Notes: a model not told the origin generated them from the letters alone. Counted from the first letter of the stretch, positions 34,006 through 43,730 are shown. The stretch is DNA of 64,000 bases from Arthrobacter sp. TMP15 (GCF_039529835.1 NZ_CP154262.1:2542001-2606000); one strand, 5' to 3'. Translations and numbers: made by a program.

Positions 34006-34534
34006 GCGTTGCGTCCTTTGTGTCGCCCTCGAGTGATGAAGCCACTTCCGGGGGAAATTCCGCTGGCGTAACTTTCTGCTCCGGAGCGCCAAAGATCAGG
34101 AAGCGCTGTTTGCTGAAAATAATGACCTCTGTGGCCTGCCACAGTAGGACACAAACCACCGCTGCGCCAGCAAACCAAGGTTTGTTCAGCCATGTGGGGG
34201 TGCCAAGAGCAAATAGCACGGCGGCAAATCCAACCACCTTGACGAAATAGGTCATCACAAAGATACCCATCACCGCTTCCGGCATCCTTTTGCTGAAGAG
34301 GTGCCCAACAAGCTGACTTAAGCCGAAGAAAGCAATCACAAGAAATGAACCAAACAACACGCTAAGCACGCCGTCTGGGTCGGTAAGAATGAATGCTAAA
34401 ACCACCATGATGACAACAGCAATGCCGTCAACGAAGACGCACTTTTTTAAAATGTTCCAGCTGGGACTCGCAGATGGACCCGACGCCGTCAACGGAGCCC
34501 TCACAGCACCGTTGCGGGCACTTTTGTCCTTCAT
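33995..34534 (-). CDS. atpI: ATP synthase protein I (AtpI)
   Basis: A 179-residue protein with four membrane segments (for example VDGIAVVIMVVLAFIL and GIFVMTYFVKVVGFAAVLFA) in the position of atpI at the head of the operon. AtpI proteins assist c-ring assembly. The ATG at 34534 (MKDKSARN) has GGAG 5 nt upstream. Sequence conservation in the family is low, so the name rests on topology and place. It overlaps the AtpZ-like gene. Confidence 0.85.
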   Translation of the reverse strand: MKDKSARNGAVRAPLTASGPSASPSWNILKKCVFVDGIAVVIMVVLAFILTDPDGVLSVLFGSFLVIAFFGLSQLVGHLFSKRMPEAVMGIFVMTYFVKVVGFAAVLFALGTPTWLNKPWFAGAAVVCVLLWQATEVIIFSKQRFLIFGAPEQKVTPAEFPPEVASSLEGDTKDATHDK

Positions 34535-34630
34535 GAGATCTCCATCATTGGGGCGGCCTGCCGTATTCCAGCGGCACACAAGAGGTTAAACAGTTTGGCC
34601 GGGTAGACCAGGTGAATGTCACCACAGGGA

Positions 34631-34636
34631 ATTCTA
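34631..34636 (-). promoter_or_regulatory. Possible -10 box of the ATP synthase operon
   Basis: TAGAAT on the minus strand, in the 163-nt gap between the sugar-transferase gene and atpI. It would give a leader of about 90 nt. The -35 region is weak. Confidence 0.4.
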
Positions 34637-34697
34637 CACGAGATAGAACTTGAAGTTGACTCATAACATCGACAGGTCCCATGCCCCGAGTTTAGTC

Positions 34698-35765
34698 CTA
34701 CAGATTTTCATCTGTCCCGTGGATGAACCCAGTCTTTTGCTCGCGCTTACGCAAGAGCTTCTGAAAGAAGGTTGGCGTGCGCAGATACGCCAGAACAACA
34801 ATAAAACCGGCGGCTGTGGCGAGAATCTGAGCTACCTCCCCGCCTTGGGCTGCTGTAACACCGAGCAGGCTCACAAGAATGGTGGCGAGAGAGACAACAG
34901 CAGTTGCCTGTACGTGGCTGAGCCCAACAATTGTTAGGCGCTGGTAGACATGCTGGCGGTGGGCAACGTACCAACGCTCACCGGCAAGGAGCCGGCGCAA
35001 GAATGTTACAAAGGTGTCAGTGAGGTAGATCAGAACTGGCGAGAAGATGTACTCAACCGGCACTCCCACCAAAAATGCGCACATGGCAGTAACAGCAATT
35101 GACGCGCCGAGCAGGTAGCTTCCAACATCCCCAAGAAAAACTTTGTTGCGGCTCAGGTTCCAGGGCAGGAACCCCGCAAACGACATGGCGATGGCAATGC
35201 CAACATAAACCAGCCAGGCGTGAGCCGTAGTAAGTCCGGCATAAGCGTAAAACCCTCCCACGAGCAAGCCATGTGTCCCGGAAATTCCGTTAATTCCGTC
35301 CATAAAGTTGGTGACGTTGACGTAGGCGGCAACCGCTATTGCCCCTGCAGGAATCAACCACAACTGCTGCTGACCCGGATCGATTAGCGCTACGGCAGCT
35401 GTGGCCAATCCGCCCACTGACAGCTGAAGACCCGCCCGAACCTTCACAGACAGACCACGGATGTCTTCTAACCAGCCGATTGTTGAGGCAGCGAGCACGA
35501 CGGCGAATATCACCAACAATGTCGCCACACCCTGGTTGGTTGCACCGGTCTGGGGCAAAAAGACCGCCACAATGATCGCCACAGACAGGGCTACGGCGGT
35601 GGTAATACCCATACCCCGGATTGTCGGCATTGTGTGGGAGGAGCGGGCATTGGGAACATCAAGTACCCCGGCCCGCGCCAACAATGGCCGGGCTACCAGC
35701 GGAAGCAGAAGTGCCAGAACAAGCGCCAAAGCGCCGACGGTGATTTGAGCCCACAATTCCATCAT
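34698..35765 (-). CDS. MraY/WecA family polyprenyl-phosphate sugar-1-phosphate transferase
   Basis: A 355-residue protein with about 11 membrane segments and the family motifs: PNARSSHTMPTIRGMGI near the start, IGWLEDIRGLSVKVR, the nucleophile region NVTNFMDGINGI, KVFLGDVGSYLLG and the late YVAHRQHVYQRL (RxHxxQR type). It loads a sugar-1-phosphate onto undecaprenyl phosphate, the first step of a surface glycan. In related Actinobacteria a gene of this type (rfe/wecA) occupies the place between sua5 and atpI. It overlaps the CapD-type gene by 4 bp (ATGA). Confidence 0.92.
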   Translation of the reverse strand: MMELWAQITVGALALVLALLLPLVARPLLARAGVLDVPNARSSHTMPTIRGMGITTAVALSVAIIVAVFLPQTGATNQGVATLLVIFAVVLAASTIGWLEDIRGLSVKVRAGLQLSVGGLATAAVALIDPGQQQLWLIPAGAIAVAAYVNVTNFMDGINGISGTHGLLVGGFYAYAGLTTAHAWLVYVGIAIAMSFAGFLPWNLSRNKVFLGDVGSYLLGASIAVTAMCAFLVGVPVEYIFSPVLIYLTDTFVTFLRRLLAGERWYVAHRQHVYQRLTIVGLSHVQATAVVSLATILVSLLGVTAAQGGEVAQILATAAGFIVVLAYLRTPTFFQKLLRKREQKTGFIHGTDENL

Positions 35766-37645
35766 GCACCCGCCGCAACGTCGCCGTCGGACTCATCAAT
35801 GCTGGGGGCCTGCGCCCCGGCCTCGTCACGGCAGCGCTGCAACCATAGTGCAAGATCGAGACTCTCCGGGCTGAGCGGTCGAGCATGCGTGTGCGAAATT
35901 TTGGCGTGCCCATCGGGGTCCTTAACCTCGTCATCTCCTGTCAGCTGTTCGTGCAGCTTCTCTGAAGGGCGCAGGCCAGTGATCTTGATCTTGATATCGC
36001 GTCCTGACATGGCAATCATGCGTTCTGCCACGTCCATGATGCGCACTGGCTCCCCCATGTCCAAGATCAGAACGTCCCCACCGTGGCCGATCGCTCCTGC
36101 CTGAATGACAAGTTGGCAAGCCTCCGGAATGGTCATAAAAAAACGGGTCACATCGGGGTGCGTGACAGTGACGGGACCGCCGTTATTGATCTGGTCGGTG
36201 AATAAGGGAAGCATGGAGCCTCGGCTGCCTATGACGTTGCCAAACCGGACTGACACGTAGCGCATGCCCGTCTCCCCCGCCATCCACGATGTGAGCTTTT
36301 CGGCGGCCCGTTTCGAGTGGCCCAACGCCGTTGTGGGACTAGCCGCCTTATCGGTGGAAACGTTAACAAAGGTTTCCACGTCCACACTGCGAGCAGCTTG
36401 AAGCACGTTCAAGGAACCAATGACGTTAGTTTTCCAACCCTCTTCGGGGTACATCTGTAGCAGTGGTGCATGCTTGAGCGCGGCCGCATGGAACACTACT
36501 TCTGGACGGCGTCTGGCGAAGATGTCATTCAAGAAGTCCGCATCCCGGATGTCTGCCAACACAATATTCTTATCATCCAGCAGGCCGTGGCCTTCAATAG
36601 AGAGCTGAGTATGCTGCAATCCGGATTCATCACGGTCAAGCATGATCAGTTCCGCAGGGTCAAAGTTGTGTAACTGGCGGCACAACTCGGAACCAATCGA
36701 GCCTCCGGCACCGGTCACCAGAACACGTTTTCCTCTGACATAGCCGGCGATCTGTTCCACTTGTGTTTCTACAGGGGTGCGGCCAATAAGGTCAGCAACG
36801 TCAATCTCTCGGAAATCTGTGAGGCCACCTTTGCTGTCCCGGTTGGTATCCGGACTTAGCATTTCCTGCAGCGGCGGCAGCACAAGGACTTTCACGCCAA
36901 GACCTGAGACACTGTCGGAGATTTCGCGGATCCGCTTTGCGCTGATGTGGGCAACTGCAAGGACCACAACAGTTGATCGGGTGCGTTTGATGATCTCAGG
37001 GAGGTCGTCTCCACCGCCGAGAACGCCAACCGAGCTCAGACGCAGATGCTTTTTAGAGGCGTCATCATCAATTAGTCCAACGGGGACGTAAGGCGATTCA
37101 GGGTCCTGAACCATACGGGTGACAAGTGAATTACCAAGGAAACCGGCACCATAGATCAAAGTTTTTTGGGCTTCTTCCCCAAAAATTGGTTTGCCTTCAA
37201 CGTAGAGTCGCTTTGCATAACGCACAGCCGCCATGGAAAGCGCGGCGAAGGGGAACGCAATAACTGCCACCGAACGGGCAATATGGAGCTCATTGATGAA
37301 AACTGACAATAAAATACTTGTCACAACGCCGACTATTAATGTCACAGCAATCAGCACGCGGGCCTCATGAATACTGCCGAACACATGGCGGCCGCGGTAC
37401 AAGGCCATGTACCAGCCGGCAATCAGCTGAGTGGCAACGGCTATAGCAATCAGCAACGCCATGCCGGGGAAGTTAATAAGGTTGACGTCCAGCTCGTAAC
37501 GCAGCAATACGGCTAGCATCAAGGCGATCGCCCAACACAACGAATCAAGAATTCCTTGCGACCAAAGCCACAGCCTCGGTTTACGTTCGCCGTCGGTGGA
37601 AGTGACAGCGACTTTTGCGTTTGGCTGGGTGCTTGAGGTATTCAA
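35762..37645 (-). CDS. CapD/WbpM-type nucleotide-sugar dehydratase or epimerase
   Basis: Four N-terminal membrane helices (about 30-150) are followed by two Rossmann-like parts. The first contains IYGAGFLGNSLVTRM, the second VTGAGGSIGSELCRQL, LDRDESGLQH, STDKAASPTTALGHSKRAAE and SVRFGNVIGSRGS. This is the layout of inverting UDP-GlcNAc 4,6-dehydratases/4-epimerases (FlaA1, WbpM, PglF, CapD) that supply UDP-QuiNAc or bacillosamine-type sugars. It starts with TTG and has no clear ribosome binding site. It and the transferase behind it diverge from three plus-strand glycan genes. Confidence 0.92.
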   Translation of the reverse strand: MNTSSTQPNAKVAVTSTDGERKPRLWLWSQGILDSLCWAIALMLAVLLRYELDVNLINFPGMALLIAIAVATQLIAGWYMALYRGRHVFGSIHEARVLIAVTLIVGVVTSILLSVFINELHIARSVAVIAFPFAALSMAAVRYAKRLYVEGKPIFGEEAQKTLIYGAGFLGNSLVTRMVQDPESPYVPVGLIDDDASKKHLRLSSVGVLGGGDDLPEIIKRTRSTVVVLAVAHISAKRIREISDSVSGLGVKVLVLPPLQEMLSPDTNRDSKGGLTDFREIDVADLIGRTPVETQVEQIAGYVRGKRVLVTGAGGSIGSELCRQLHNFDPAELIMLDRDESGLQHTQLSIEGHGLLDDKNIVLADIRDADFLNDIFARRRPEVVFHAAALKHAPLLQMYPEEGWKTNVIGSLNVLQAARSVDVETFVNVSTDKAASPTTALGHSKRAAEKLTSWMAGETGMRYVSVRFGNVIGSRGSMLPLFTDQINNGGPVTVTHPDVTRFFMTIPEACQLVIQAGAIGHGGDVLILDMGEPVRIMDVAERMIAMSGRDIKIKITGLRPSEKLHEQLTGDDEVKDPDGHAKISHTHARPLSPESLDLALWLQRCRDEAGAQAPSIDESDGDVAAGA

Positions 37646-37840
37646 CGTGATTCTTATATCCGTATTCTGCCAAGGTGGTGATTGCTATGGAGCTGTTGTT
37701 CACGGCGCAATAGTCCACCGGTCGGCGGCTGTACTAAAGTAGAAGCTACACAAGAATAGTAATCCCTCCAGATGCTTACTCACGGTTTAGCCGTGCCGGA
37801 TGCCGGGCAACGCCGCGAGCACCACCCGAAAGGACTACCC

Positions 37841-38740
37841 TTGATAGACACAGTAGCCGTCGCTGCGCTCACTTTTGATCGGCCGGAGGACGTGCGAACG
37901 TTGTTGGGGGCCTTATCAGCTCAAACCCACACCCCACATGCCATCGCACTTGTCGATTCAGGTACACAGTCGGTGGAGTCGATTGCGGCACAAGCACCCT
38001 CGCCTGTTACCTACGTTCGGTCTTTGGCGAACTTGGGCGGTGCCGGCGGATTCTCCCTCGCCATCCTAAACGCCATGGCCTCTGGCGCCGACTGGGTCTG
38101 GATCATGGACGACGACGCCCACCCGGAAGACCCCGCCTGCCTGGCCACCCTGTTGGAGGCCGCCAAAAGCCGCAATTTGGATGTTGTTGTGCCATTGATC
38201 GTGGCACCCGGTGAGCCAACCAAGTTATCTTTTCCATTCCGTATTGACGGTCATCTAACCCACGATCGTTCAGTAGTGGAGCCCTTGGGTTTCATTGACA
38301 ATGTTGGGCAGTTCTTTAACGGCGCTCTGATCCGCACAGACGTTTTCTTCAAGGTTGGGCTTCCGGATCTGCGCCTGTTTATCCGTGGTGATGAAACTGA
38401 CTTCATGCTTCGACTGCGCCAAGCCAAGGTGAAGTTTGGCACTGTCACCTCCGTGGCTCTGACCCATCCGGCGGGCTGGGGCGAGGTTCAGGAAGTTCTT
38501 GGGGACAGGCTCCATGTGCTTGTTCCGGAAACCCCGTTCAAGCGCTTTTATTACTACCGCAACCGCGGATTTCTCACCCGCAAGCACCGCCGCGTGCGCT
38601 CCCTGGTGGCCGACGCCGCCGGGTACCCCCTGTATTTCCTTAAAAAGGGTGACCTTAAAGGTCTGGCCAAATGGGCGCGAACCTACGGCGCCGGCCTGCG
38701 GGGACCAAACTTCGGCCCCATGAAGGACCAACAGTTTTGA
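37841..38740 (+). CDS. GT2 family glycosyltransferase (first of pair)
   Basis: A 299-residue enzyme with the GT-A fold: AALTFDRPEDVRTLLGAL, then WIMDDDAHPED (DxD metal site) and RGDETDFMLRLR (catalytic-base region). It is related to the rhamnosyl-/galactofuranosyl-transferase group (GlfT-like). A TTG at 37841 is chosen because AAAGGA lies 7 nt upstream; a start at 37772 would lack both a site and conservation. The stop overlaps the start of the second transferase (TTGA). A 195-bp gap to the divergent capD-type gene holds the promoters of both sides; no clear boxes could be picked. Confidence 0.88.
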   Translation: MIDTVAVAALTFDRPEDVRTLLGALSAQTHTPHAIALVDSGTQSVESIAAQAPSPVTYVRSLANLGGAGGFSLAILNAMASGADWVWIMDDDAHPEDPACLATLLEAAKSRNLDVVVPLIVAPGEPTKLSFPFRIDGHLTHDRSVVEPLGFIDNVGQFFNGALIRTDVFFKVGLPDLRLFIRGDETDFMLRLRQAKVKFGTVTSVALTHPAGWGEVQEVLGDRLHVLVPETPFKRFYYYRNRGFLTRKHRRVRSLVADAAGYPLYFLKKGDLKGLAKWARTYGAGLRGPNFGPMKDQQF

Positions 38741-39708
38741 GTTTTGACCGGCGAGATCGCTTTTTCATCGTCATCACCACTTTCAACCGTGTTGACTATT
38801 TGAAGGACCTCTTGGCCTCAATTGCTGAGCTGACCCCGGCCCCGGATGGCGTCATTGTTGTCAATAATGCCAGCACCGACTCGACCAGTTCGGTTGTTGA
38901 CGCCGCCGTCGAAGAATTTGCGGGGCTCCCCTCGCCTATTGTGTTGGTCAATCATCAGCTTCCTGAGAACGTTGGTGGGGCTGGAGGATTCTCAGCGGGG
39001 GTGGAGCAGGCTTTGGCCCATGGCGCCCAATGGATGTGGCTGATGGACGACGACGTCACGTGCGTTCCCGGGGCTATCGGCGCTTTTGGTCCGTGGATGG
39101 ATAAATACGATGCGCTTGTAGGGCGCCGTTACGATGCCGCAGGGGAACCTTTTTACTGGCAAAACAATTTCAGCACCTTCCTTGGTTTTCCGCTGCCGGT
39201 GCGCGGGGATGTTTTTGAAACCTCCAACGAATTCGCCACCAACGTTGGTTGCTTCGAGGGAATGCTGTTGCACTCGGACGCCGTTCAAGGCGTAGGTTTG
39301 CCGGATCCACGGTTCTTTTTAAACTGGGACGACACCATCTACGGGTGGCAAATATCACTTCAGCGCCCAGTTATGTATGTCAATGAGTTTGTGCTGCACA
39401 AGGCGCGTACGCAGCGAACCATTGATTTGGGCATTAGACACCTCAATGACTCCTCTAATCTGAGCCGTTATTATGTGATGCGCAATCGCGGTTTGGTAGG
39501 GCAGTACTTGCGTGCCCACGGAAAGTTCAGTCCAGTCGGATTCGCACTGGGCACAGCCCTGACCGCTGCCAAAGAACTGTTACGTCTGGTGGGGGTTGAA
39601 AGGACGCTGCGTGGCAGCGGGAAGCTTCTTGCTGGCTGGCGTGGATCCCGCAAGATTTTAGCTGACACCGATTTTGAAATCATGGCGCCACTAGCGGAGG
39701 AAAAATAG
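38737..39708 (+). CDS. GT2 family glycosyltransferase (second of pair)
   Basis: A 323-residue enzyme with FIVITTFNRVDYLKDLLAS, VVNNASTDST, the DxD site in WLMDDDVTC and NWDDTIYGWQ as catalytic-base region, the pattern of galactofuranosyl-/rhamnosyl-transferases. The TTG at 38737 overlaps the preceding stop by 4 bp and has AAGGA 8 nt upstream. The pair probably adds successive sugars to one glycan. It is followed at once by a sugar epimerase gene. Confidence 0.9.
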   Translation: MSFDRRDRFFIVITTFNRVDYLKDLLASIAELTPAPDGVIVVNNASTDSTSSVVDAAVEEFAGLPSPIVLVNHQLPENVGGAGGFSAGVEQALAHGAQWMWLMDDDVTCVPGAIGAFGPWMDKYDALVGRRYDAAGEPFYWQNNFSTFLGFPLPVRGDVFETSNEFATNVGCFEGMLLHSDAVQGVGLPDPRFFLNWDDTIYGWQISLQRPVMYVNEFVLHKARTQRTIDLGIRHLNDSSNLSRYYVMRNRGLVGQYLRAHGKFSPVGFALGTALTAAKELLRLVGVERTLRGSGKLLAGWRGSRKILADTDFEIMAPLAEEK

Positions 39709-39709
39709 C

Positions 39710-40723
39710 ATGTCTGGTGATTCCTCCGCGTTGCGCTGGTTAGTCGTTGGCTCTTCAGGCTTTGTTGGCACTGCCATTGTTGCGCAACTGCGAGAACGTG
39801 GTCTGGTTGTTGACACGCTTTCTGCGCCCAGACTTTCCAGTGAAGCCACAACGGCTCAAGCCCTTATCGATGAAGCTCATGCCATCTGTGATTCTGCGTC
39901 AGCGTCAGCTTTTCGCTTACTGTGCAGCGCATTTGCCAACGTTGACGTGGTGGTCAATGCCGCCGGGCTGGCCACGCCAGGGGATAGCGAATCCCCCGCT
40001 TTGACAGGTGCCAATGCCCTGCTTCCATCCGTCATAGCACTGGCCGCAAAGACTGCTGGTGTACGGCGTTTTGTGCACGTCAGTAGCGCATCGGTGCAGG
40101 GCCACCGGAAATTTATTGATGAAACCACCAGCCGTGCGCCGTTTTCCGCTTATTCGCGCTCGAAGGCGCTCGGAGAAGAAGCACTGGAGGAGTTGGCCAG
40201 GGATTCCTCCATCGTGGATGGCGCTTCGGGGCCCGGAAAAACCTCTTGGGTGAGTGTGCGGGCAACATCTGTGCAAGGGCCCTCCCGCCCCACAACATTG
40301 TCTCTGGTGAAGGTCGCCAGCTCGCCGCTGTCATCCGTTGCCGCACCGGGCACGGCACCCACGCCAGTGAGCTCAATCAACGCCCTCGCATGGTTTGTGG
40401 TGGAAGCCGGTCAGTACCCAGGGACTGTTCCACCATTGGTCTTGCAACCGTGGGAAGGCTTATCCGTCACGGACGTTTTAGCTGCTGCAGGAGTTCGTAG
40501 TCCCCTACGCCTGCCCCCATGGCTGTGCCATACGGTCTTGCGCTGTGGATACTTAGCCTCTGGGCTCATCAAGGAACGCCTACACGGCCCCATCAGAAGA
40601 GTCGAGTTGATGTGGTTTGGCCAAGCCCAAGCCCCCGGCTGGGCGGAGACGGTAGGGCTCAGTGCCGAACAGTCCGTGCGCACAGTGCTTGAGCAAGCCC
40701 GGACACCTCGCCCCTCGGCTTAG
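39710..40723 (+). CDS. NAD-dependent epimerase/dehydratase
   Basis: An extended short-chain dehydrogenase of 337 residues: LVVGSSGFVGTAIVAQL (NAD-binding), VVNAAGLATPGD, VHVSSASVQGH and the catalytic YSRSKALGE (Tyr and Lys). GGAGG precedes the ATG, which begins one nt after the stop of the second transferase. It most likely makes or modifies the sugar used by the two transferases. The product could also be an unrelated NAD-dependent oxidoreductase; the sugar cannot be named. It ends 15 bp from the convergent sua5. Confidence 0.85.
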   Translation: MSGDSSALRWLVVGSSGFVGTAIVAQLRERGLVVDTLSAPRLSSEATTAQALIDEAHAICDSASASAFRLLCSAFANVDVVVNAAGLATPGDSESPALTGANALLPSVIALAAKTAGVRRFVHVSSASVQGHRKFIDETTSRAPFSAYSRSKALGEEALEELARDSSIVDGASGPGKTSWVSVRATSVQGPSRPTTLSLVKVASSPLSSVAAPGTAPTPVSSINALAWFVVEAGQYPGTVPPLVLQPWEGLSVTDVLAAAGVRSPLRLPPWLCHTVLRCGYLASGLIKERLHGPIRRVELMWFGQAQAPGWAETVGLSAEQSVRTVLEQARTPRPSA

Positions 40724-40738
40724 CTCCATCAGTCCGGT

Positions 40739-41515
40739 TTACTCGGCAGGGTCCTTTATTTCTTCAACTTCATCGACGGCAGGAACAGTGGTTTCGGCGG
40801 CCTCCGCAGGCTGGCTCTTGGTGAGATTTACCGGAGACCACATTTGCGGCTCTGCCTCGGCTCCAAGCGCACTGGGGATCATACGCTGGATTTCCGCCAG
40901 TGAAATGGCACCCTCACGGACCACTCGCAGGCGTAGGCCCGTGGCGTCGACAATAGTGGAGGGAATCCCAGTAGTGCCTTCCTCTGGCCGGAAGCCACCT
41001 TCCAAATACACCTCAACGGCTTCGGAAAGTTGCGCACGCGCCTCAGATCCGGTCTGCGCGGCGGGCTGGCCGGTCCTATTGGCACTGGAAACGGCCAAGG
41101 GCCCGGTAATGGTGAGCAGGTCAAGGGCCAGCTGGTCATCCGGGACACGCAGTGCAACCGTTCCCACTGTGTCACCAAGATCCCAAGTCAGTGTTGGTTG
41201 AGCGTGAAAGATCAGGGTCAGCGGCCCTGGCCAGTACTTCTCAGCGAGCTTGCGTGCATCGTCGGAGATTTCAACGGCCAGACCGTCCATGGTGCCGATG
41301 CGAGGTATAAGCACAGGCGGTGGCATGTTCCGTCCACGGCCTTTGGCTGCAAGCAGGGTCGCCACTGCCTGTGGCGAGAAAGCATCCGCGGCAATGCCGT
41401 AGACGGTGTCCGTGGGCATGACGATGACCTGTTTGGCAGCTATTGCCTTCGCCGCATGGGCCAGACCTTCAGCGCGCTGGGCTTCATTGGTGCAGTTATA
41501 AGAAGTGGTACTCAC
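40739..41515 (-). CDS. sua5: L-threonylcarbamoyladenylate synthase
   Basis: The enzyme makes threonylcarbamoyl-AMP from threonine, bicarbonate and ATP for the t6A37 modification of tRNAs that read ANN codons. The 258-residue protein shows VIVMPTDTVYGIAADAF, LLAAKGRGRNMPPPVLIP (K and R that hold nucleotide), VSSANRTGQPA and TGIPSTIVDA. It has the catalytic YrdC domain plus a C-terminal tail of about 50 residues, shorter than in full Sua5. It starts with GTG without a visible ribosome binding site. Position after prmC is usual for Actinobacteria. Confidence 0.93.
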   Translation of the reverse strand: MSTTSYNCTNEAQRAEGLAHAAKAIAAKQVIVMPTDTVYGIAADAFSPQAVATLLAAKGRGRNMPPPVLIPRIGTMDGLAVEISDDARKLAEKYWPGPLTLIFHAQPTLTWDLGDTVGTVALRVPDDQLALDLLTITGPLAVSSANRTGQPAAQTGSEARAQLSEAVEVYLEGGFRPEEGTTGIPSTIVDATGLRLRVVREGAISLAEIQRMIPSALGAEAEPQMWSPVNLTKSQPAEAAETTVPAVDEVEEIKDPAE

Positions 41516-41587
41516 AGACTCATTCTTTCATCACGGCGTCCATGGAATTGAACGCGTCCAGCCAATCACAAATTGGTACTTGGGAAT

Positions 41588-42658
41588 CTAACAGCGGTAT
41601 CCGCTGGTTGCTCTGTCCCGCCCGGTCAGATCTTGGTGGGAACGAACATTCTCCCAGTGTCCGCTTTGCTTTAGCAGCTGGGAGATTTGTTCGCCCTGCA
41701 CTTCAGCGTGCTCCATAACAAAGTATCCTCCCGGACGTAAAAGACGTGCTGCCGTTTCGGCGGCTGCCGCGGGAATTTCCATACCGTCTTCTCCGCCACC
41801 ATAAAGTGCCATATGGGGATCGTGTAAGCGCACTTCAATATCCCGCGGGATCGCATCAGCAGGGATGTAGGGCGGGTTTGAAACAACCACGTCCACTAAG
41901 GCGTTCAGCTCTACAAAAGCGTCGCGCATATCCCCGCGAATCAGGACTGCTCCGGTGCCAGCAAGATTTCGCTGCGCCCATGGATAAGCCTCATCGCTGA
42001 GCTCTACAGCATAGACCCGGGTACCGGCTACCTCAGTGGCCATAGCAGCGGCGATTGCCCCCGAACCTGTGCCGAGGTCGACGGCGAGCAGTTCAGACTT
42101 GTACGTACTTTCCTGAGACATGTGTGTTAAAACGTCGATGGCCAGCTGAACCACTGACTCGGTTTCAGGCCTGGGCACAAAAACACCCTTCCCCACCGCC
42201 AACTCCAGGTGCCTAAAATAGGCAACTCCCGTGATGTGCTGCAACGGTTCCCGCGCTTCACGGCGAGCAATGAGAGCGTCGTAACCAGCAGGTACTACAG
42301 CTGTACCAAATAACATTGCAGCTACTTCACCAGGGCTTACCCCCAGCAAGTGAGCGGCCAGAAGTTGCGCGTCCACGGCTGGAGAAGGGACGCCCGCAGC
42401 ACCGAGAATCTGCGTTGCCGCGTTCACGGCATCTGCCAGCCGAGTTTCAGGGAGGGCGTGAGTGGGCCCACGTTCGCCCGGTACCGAAGACCCTAGGCCC
42501 CCGCGCCCGAGGGCCCCGGGCACTGACGCGCCAGCGTCAGGGTTTGGGAGAGCGTGGGTGGGCCCACGTTCGCCCGGTTCCGAAGAAATCGCGCCAGCGG
42601 TTTCTTCGGCCGGCGAATGGGGACTAGTCGCCAAGGGCGTCCAATCGGGACTGCTCAT
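41588..42658 (-). CDS. prmC: Release-factor glutamine methyltransferase with repeat-derived N-terminus
   Basis: PrmC methylates the glutamine of the GGQ motif in release factors, here the PrfA encoded just upstream. The core is standard: [36 protein letters not shown] and the catalytic [10 protein letters not shown]. Residues about 24-70 are extra: they contain two copies of [12 protein letters not shown] or the near-identical [12 protein letters not shown], encoded by two 41-bp repeats. A usual PrmC begins close to residue 71. The start ATG at 42658 overlaps prfA by 35 nt, and no acceptable start codon lies between the repeats and the core, so the extra part is probably translated. Confidence 0.92.
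   Translation of the reverse strand: MSSPDWTPLATSPHSPAEETAGAISSEPGERGPTHALPNPDAGASVPGALGRGGLGSSVPGERGPTHALPETRLADAVNAATQILGAAGVPSPAVDAQLLAAHLLGVSPGEVAAMLFGTAVVPAGYDALIARREAREPLQHITGVAYFRHLELAVGKGVFVPRPETESVVQLAIDVLTHMSQESTYKSELLAVDLGTGSGAIAAAMATEVAGTRVYAVELSDEAYPWAQRNLAGTGAVLIRGDMRDAFVELNALVDVVVSNPPYIPADAIPRDIEVRLHDPHMALYGGGEDGMEIPAAAAETAARLLRPGGYFVMEHAEVQGEQISQLLKQSGHWENVRSHQDLTGRDRATSGYRC
42450..42586. repeat. Palindromic repeats inside prmC
   Basis: Two 41-bp copies (42450-42490 and 42546-42586) share GTGGGCCCACGTTCGCCCGG with three differences in all. Between them lie GC-rich palindromes, among them CTGACGC-GCCA-GCGTCAG. The second copy is preceded by GGTTTGGGAGA, which links it to the 57-bp array at 10.33-10.50 kb. 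The length keeps the prmC frame open. Confidence 0.9.
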
Positions 42659-43697
42659 CCATGGAGATGGCTGACTGCACCACTGGCTCCAAATCGCCGT
42701 TCATGACGGCATCAAGATTGTACGCTTTGTAGCCAGTACGGTGGTCAGCGATCCTATTTTCCGGGTAGTTATAGGTACGGATACGCTCCGAGCGGTCCAT
42801 GGTCCGAATCTGTGACTTACGGGTAGCCGAATTCTCCGCATCAATGATGGCCTGCTGGTGGGCCAGGATACGTGCCCGAAGCACGCGCATACCTGCCTCA
42901 CGGTTTTGCAGCTGCGACTTCTCATTCTGCATGGCAACAACAATGCCTGTTGGAAGGTGGGTGATGCGAACAGCGGAGTCCGTAGTGTTCACCGACTGGC
43001 CACCAGGACCGGAAGAACGGTAAACATCAATCTTGAGATCATTCTGGCTGATATCCACTTCCTCAGGCTCATCAACTTCCGGAAGCACCAAAACCCCGGC
43101 TGCCGAAGTGTGGATACGTCCCTGAGACTCTGTTGCTGGCACACGCTGCACTCGGTGGACGCCACCTTCAAACTTCAGGCGAGCAAAAACACCCTCGGCG
43201 GGATCGTTTGAGCGGCCTTTTACGGCGATGGAAATATCCTTGTACCCGCCAAGATCCGACTCTGTGGCTGAGATAACTTCAGTCTTCCAGCCGCGGGAAT
43301 CTGCATACCGCGTGTACATGCGCACCAAGTCTGCGGCAAACAGCGCAGCCTCGTCGCCACCTTCACCGGCCTTGACTTCAAGAATCACATCCCGGGCGTC
43401 GTCAGGATCACGAGGAATCAGCAGGCGGCGTAGCTTCTCCTGCGCGGCTGCCAGCTGTTCTGCCAAGATGGGAACCTCGGCAGCAAAATCTGCATCCTCA
43501 GCAGCCATCTCCTTGGCGGCACCTAGGTCATCTCCCAGTGATTCAACTTGATGGTATCCCTGAACCACATTGCTCAACTCCGCGTAACGGCGGCCTAGTT
43601 TGCGCGCCAACGACTGATCGGCATGCACTTCAGGCTCGCTGAGGCGCATCTGAAGCTCGGCATGCTCATCAAGGAGCCCGTGGATGGATTCAAACAT
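42624..43697 (-). CDS. prfA: Peptide chain release factor 1
   Basis: RF1 reads UAA and UAG. The 357-residue protein has the tripeptide PAT in [14 protein letters not shown] (RF1 type) and the catalytic [20 protein letters not shown] with GGQ. The N-terminal helical domain starts [21 protein letters not shown] lies before the ATG. Its last 35 nt overlap prmC, its modifying enzyme. In related genomes rpmE often stands between rho and prfA; here the 163-bp gap is too short for it. Confidence 0.97.
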   Translation of the reverse strand: MFESIHGLLDEHAELQMRLSEPEVHADQSLARKLGRRYAELSNVVQGYHQVESLGDDLGAAKEMAAEDADFAAEVPILAEQLAAAQEKLRRLLIPRDPDDARDVILEVKAGEGGDEAALFAADLVRMYTRYADSRGWKTEVISATESDLGGYKDISIAVKGRSNDPAEGVFARLKFEGGVHRVQRVPATESQGRIHTSAAGVLVLPEVDEPEEVDISQNDLKIDVYRSSGPGGQSVNTTDSAVRITHLPTGIVVAMQNEKSQLQNREAGMRVLRARILAHQQAIIDAENSATRKSQIRTMDRSERIRTYNYPENRIADHRTGYKAYNLDAVMNGDLEPVVQSAISMDEQSRLDALGD

Positions 43698-43724
43698 TTC
43701 AAAAACCTCTCTCGACGTACGTCA

Positions 43725-43730
43725 AGTCTA
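43725..43730 (-). promoter_or_regulatory. Possible -10 box of prfA
   Basis: TAGACT on the minus strand gives a leader of about 20 nt with AGAGAGG as ribosome binding site. The -35 region is poor. It would allow prfA-prmC-sua5 to be transcribed apart from rho. Confidence 0.4.
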
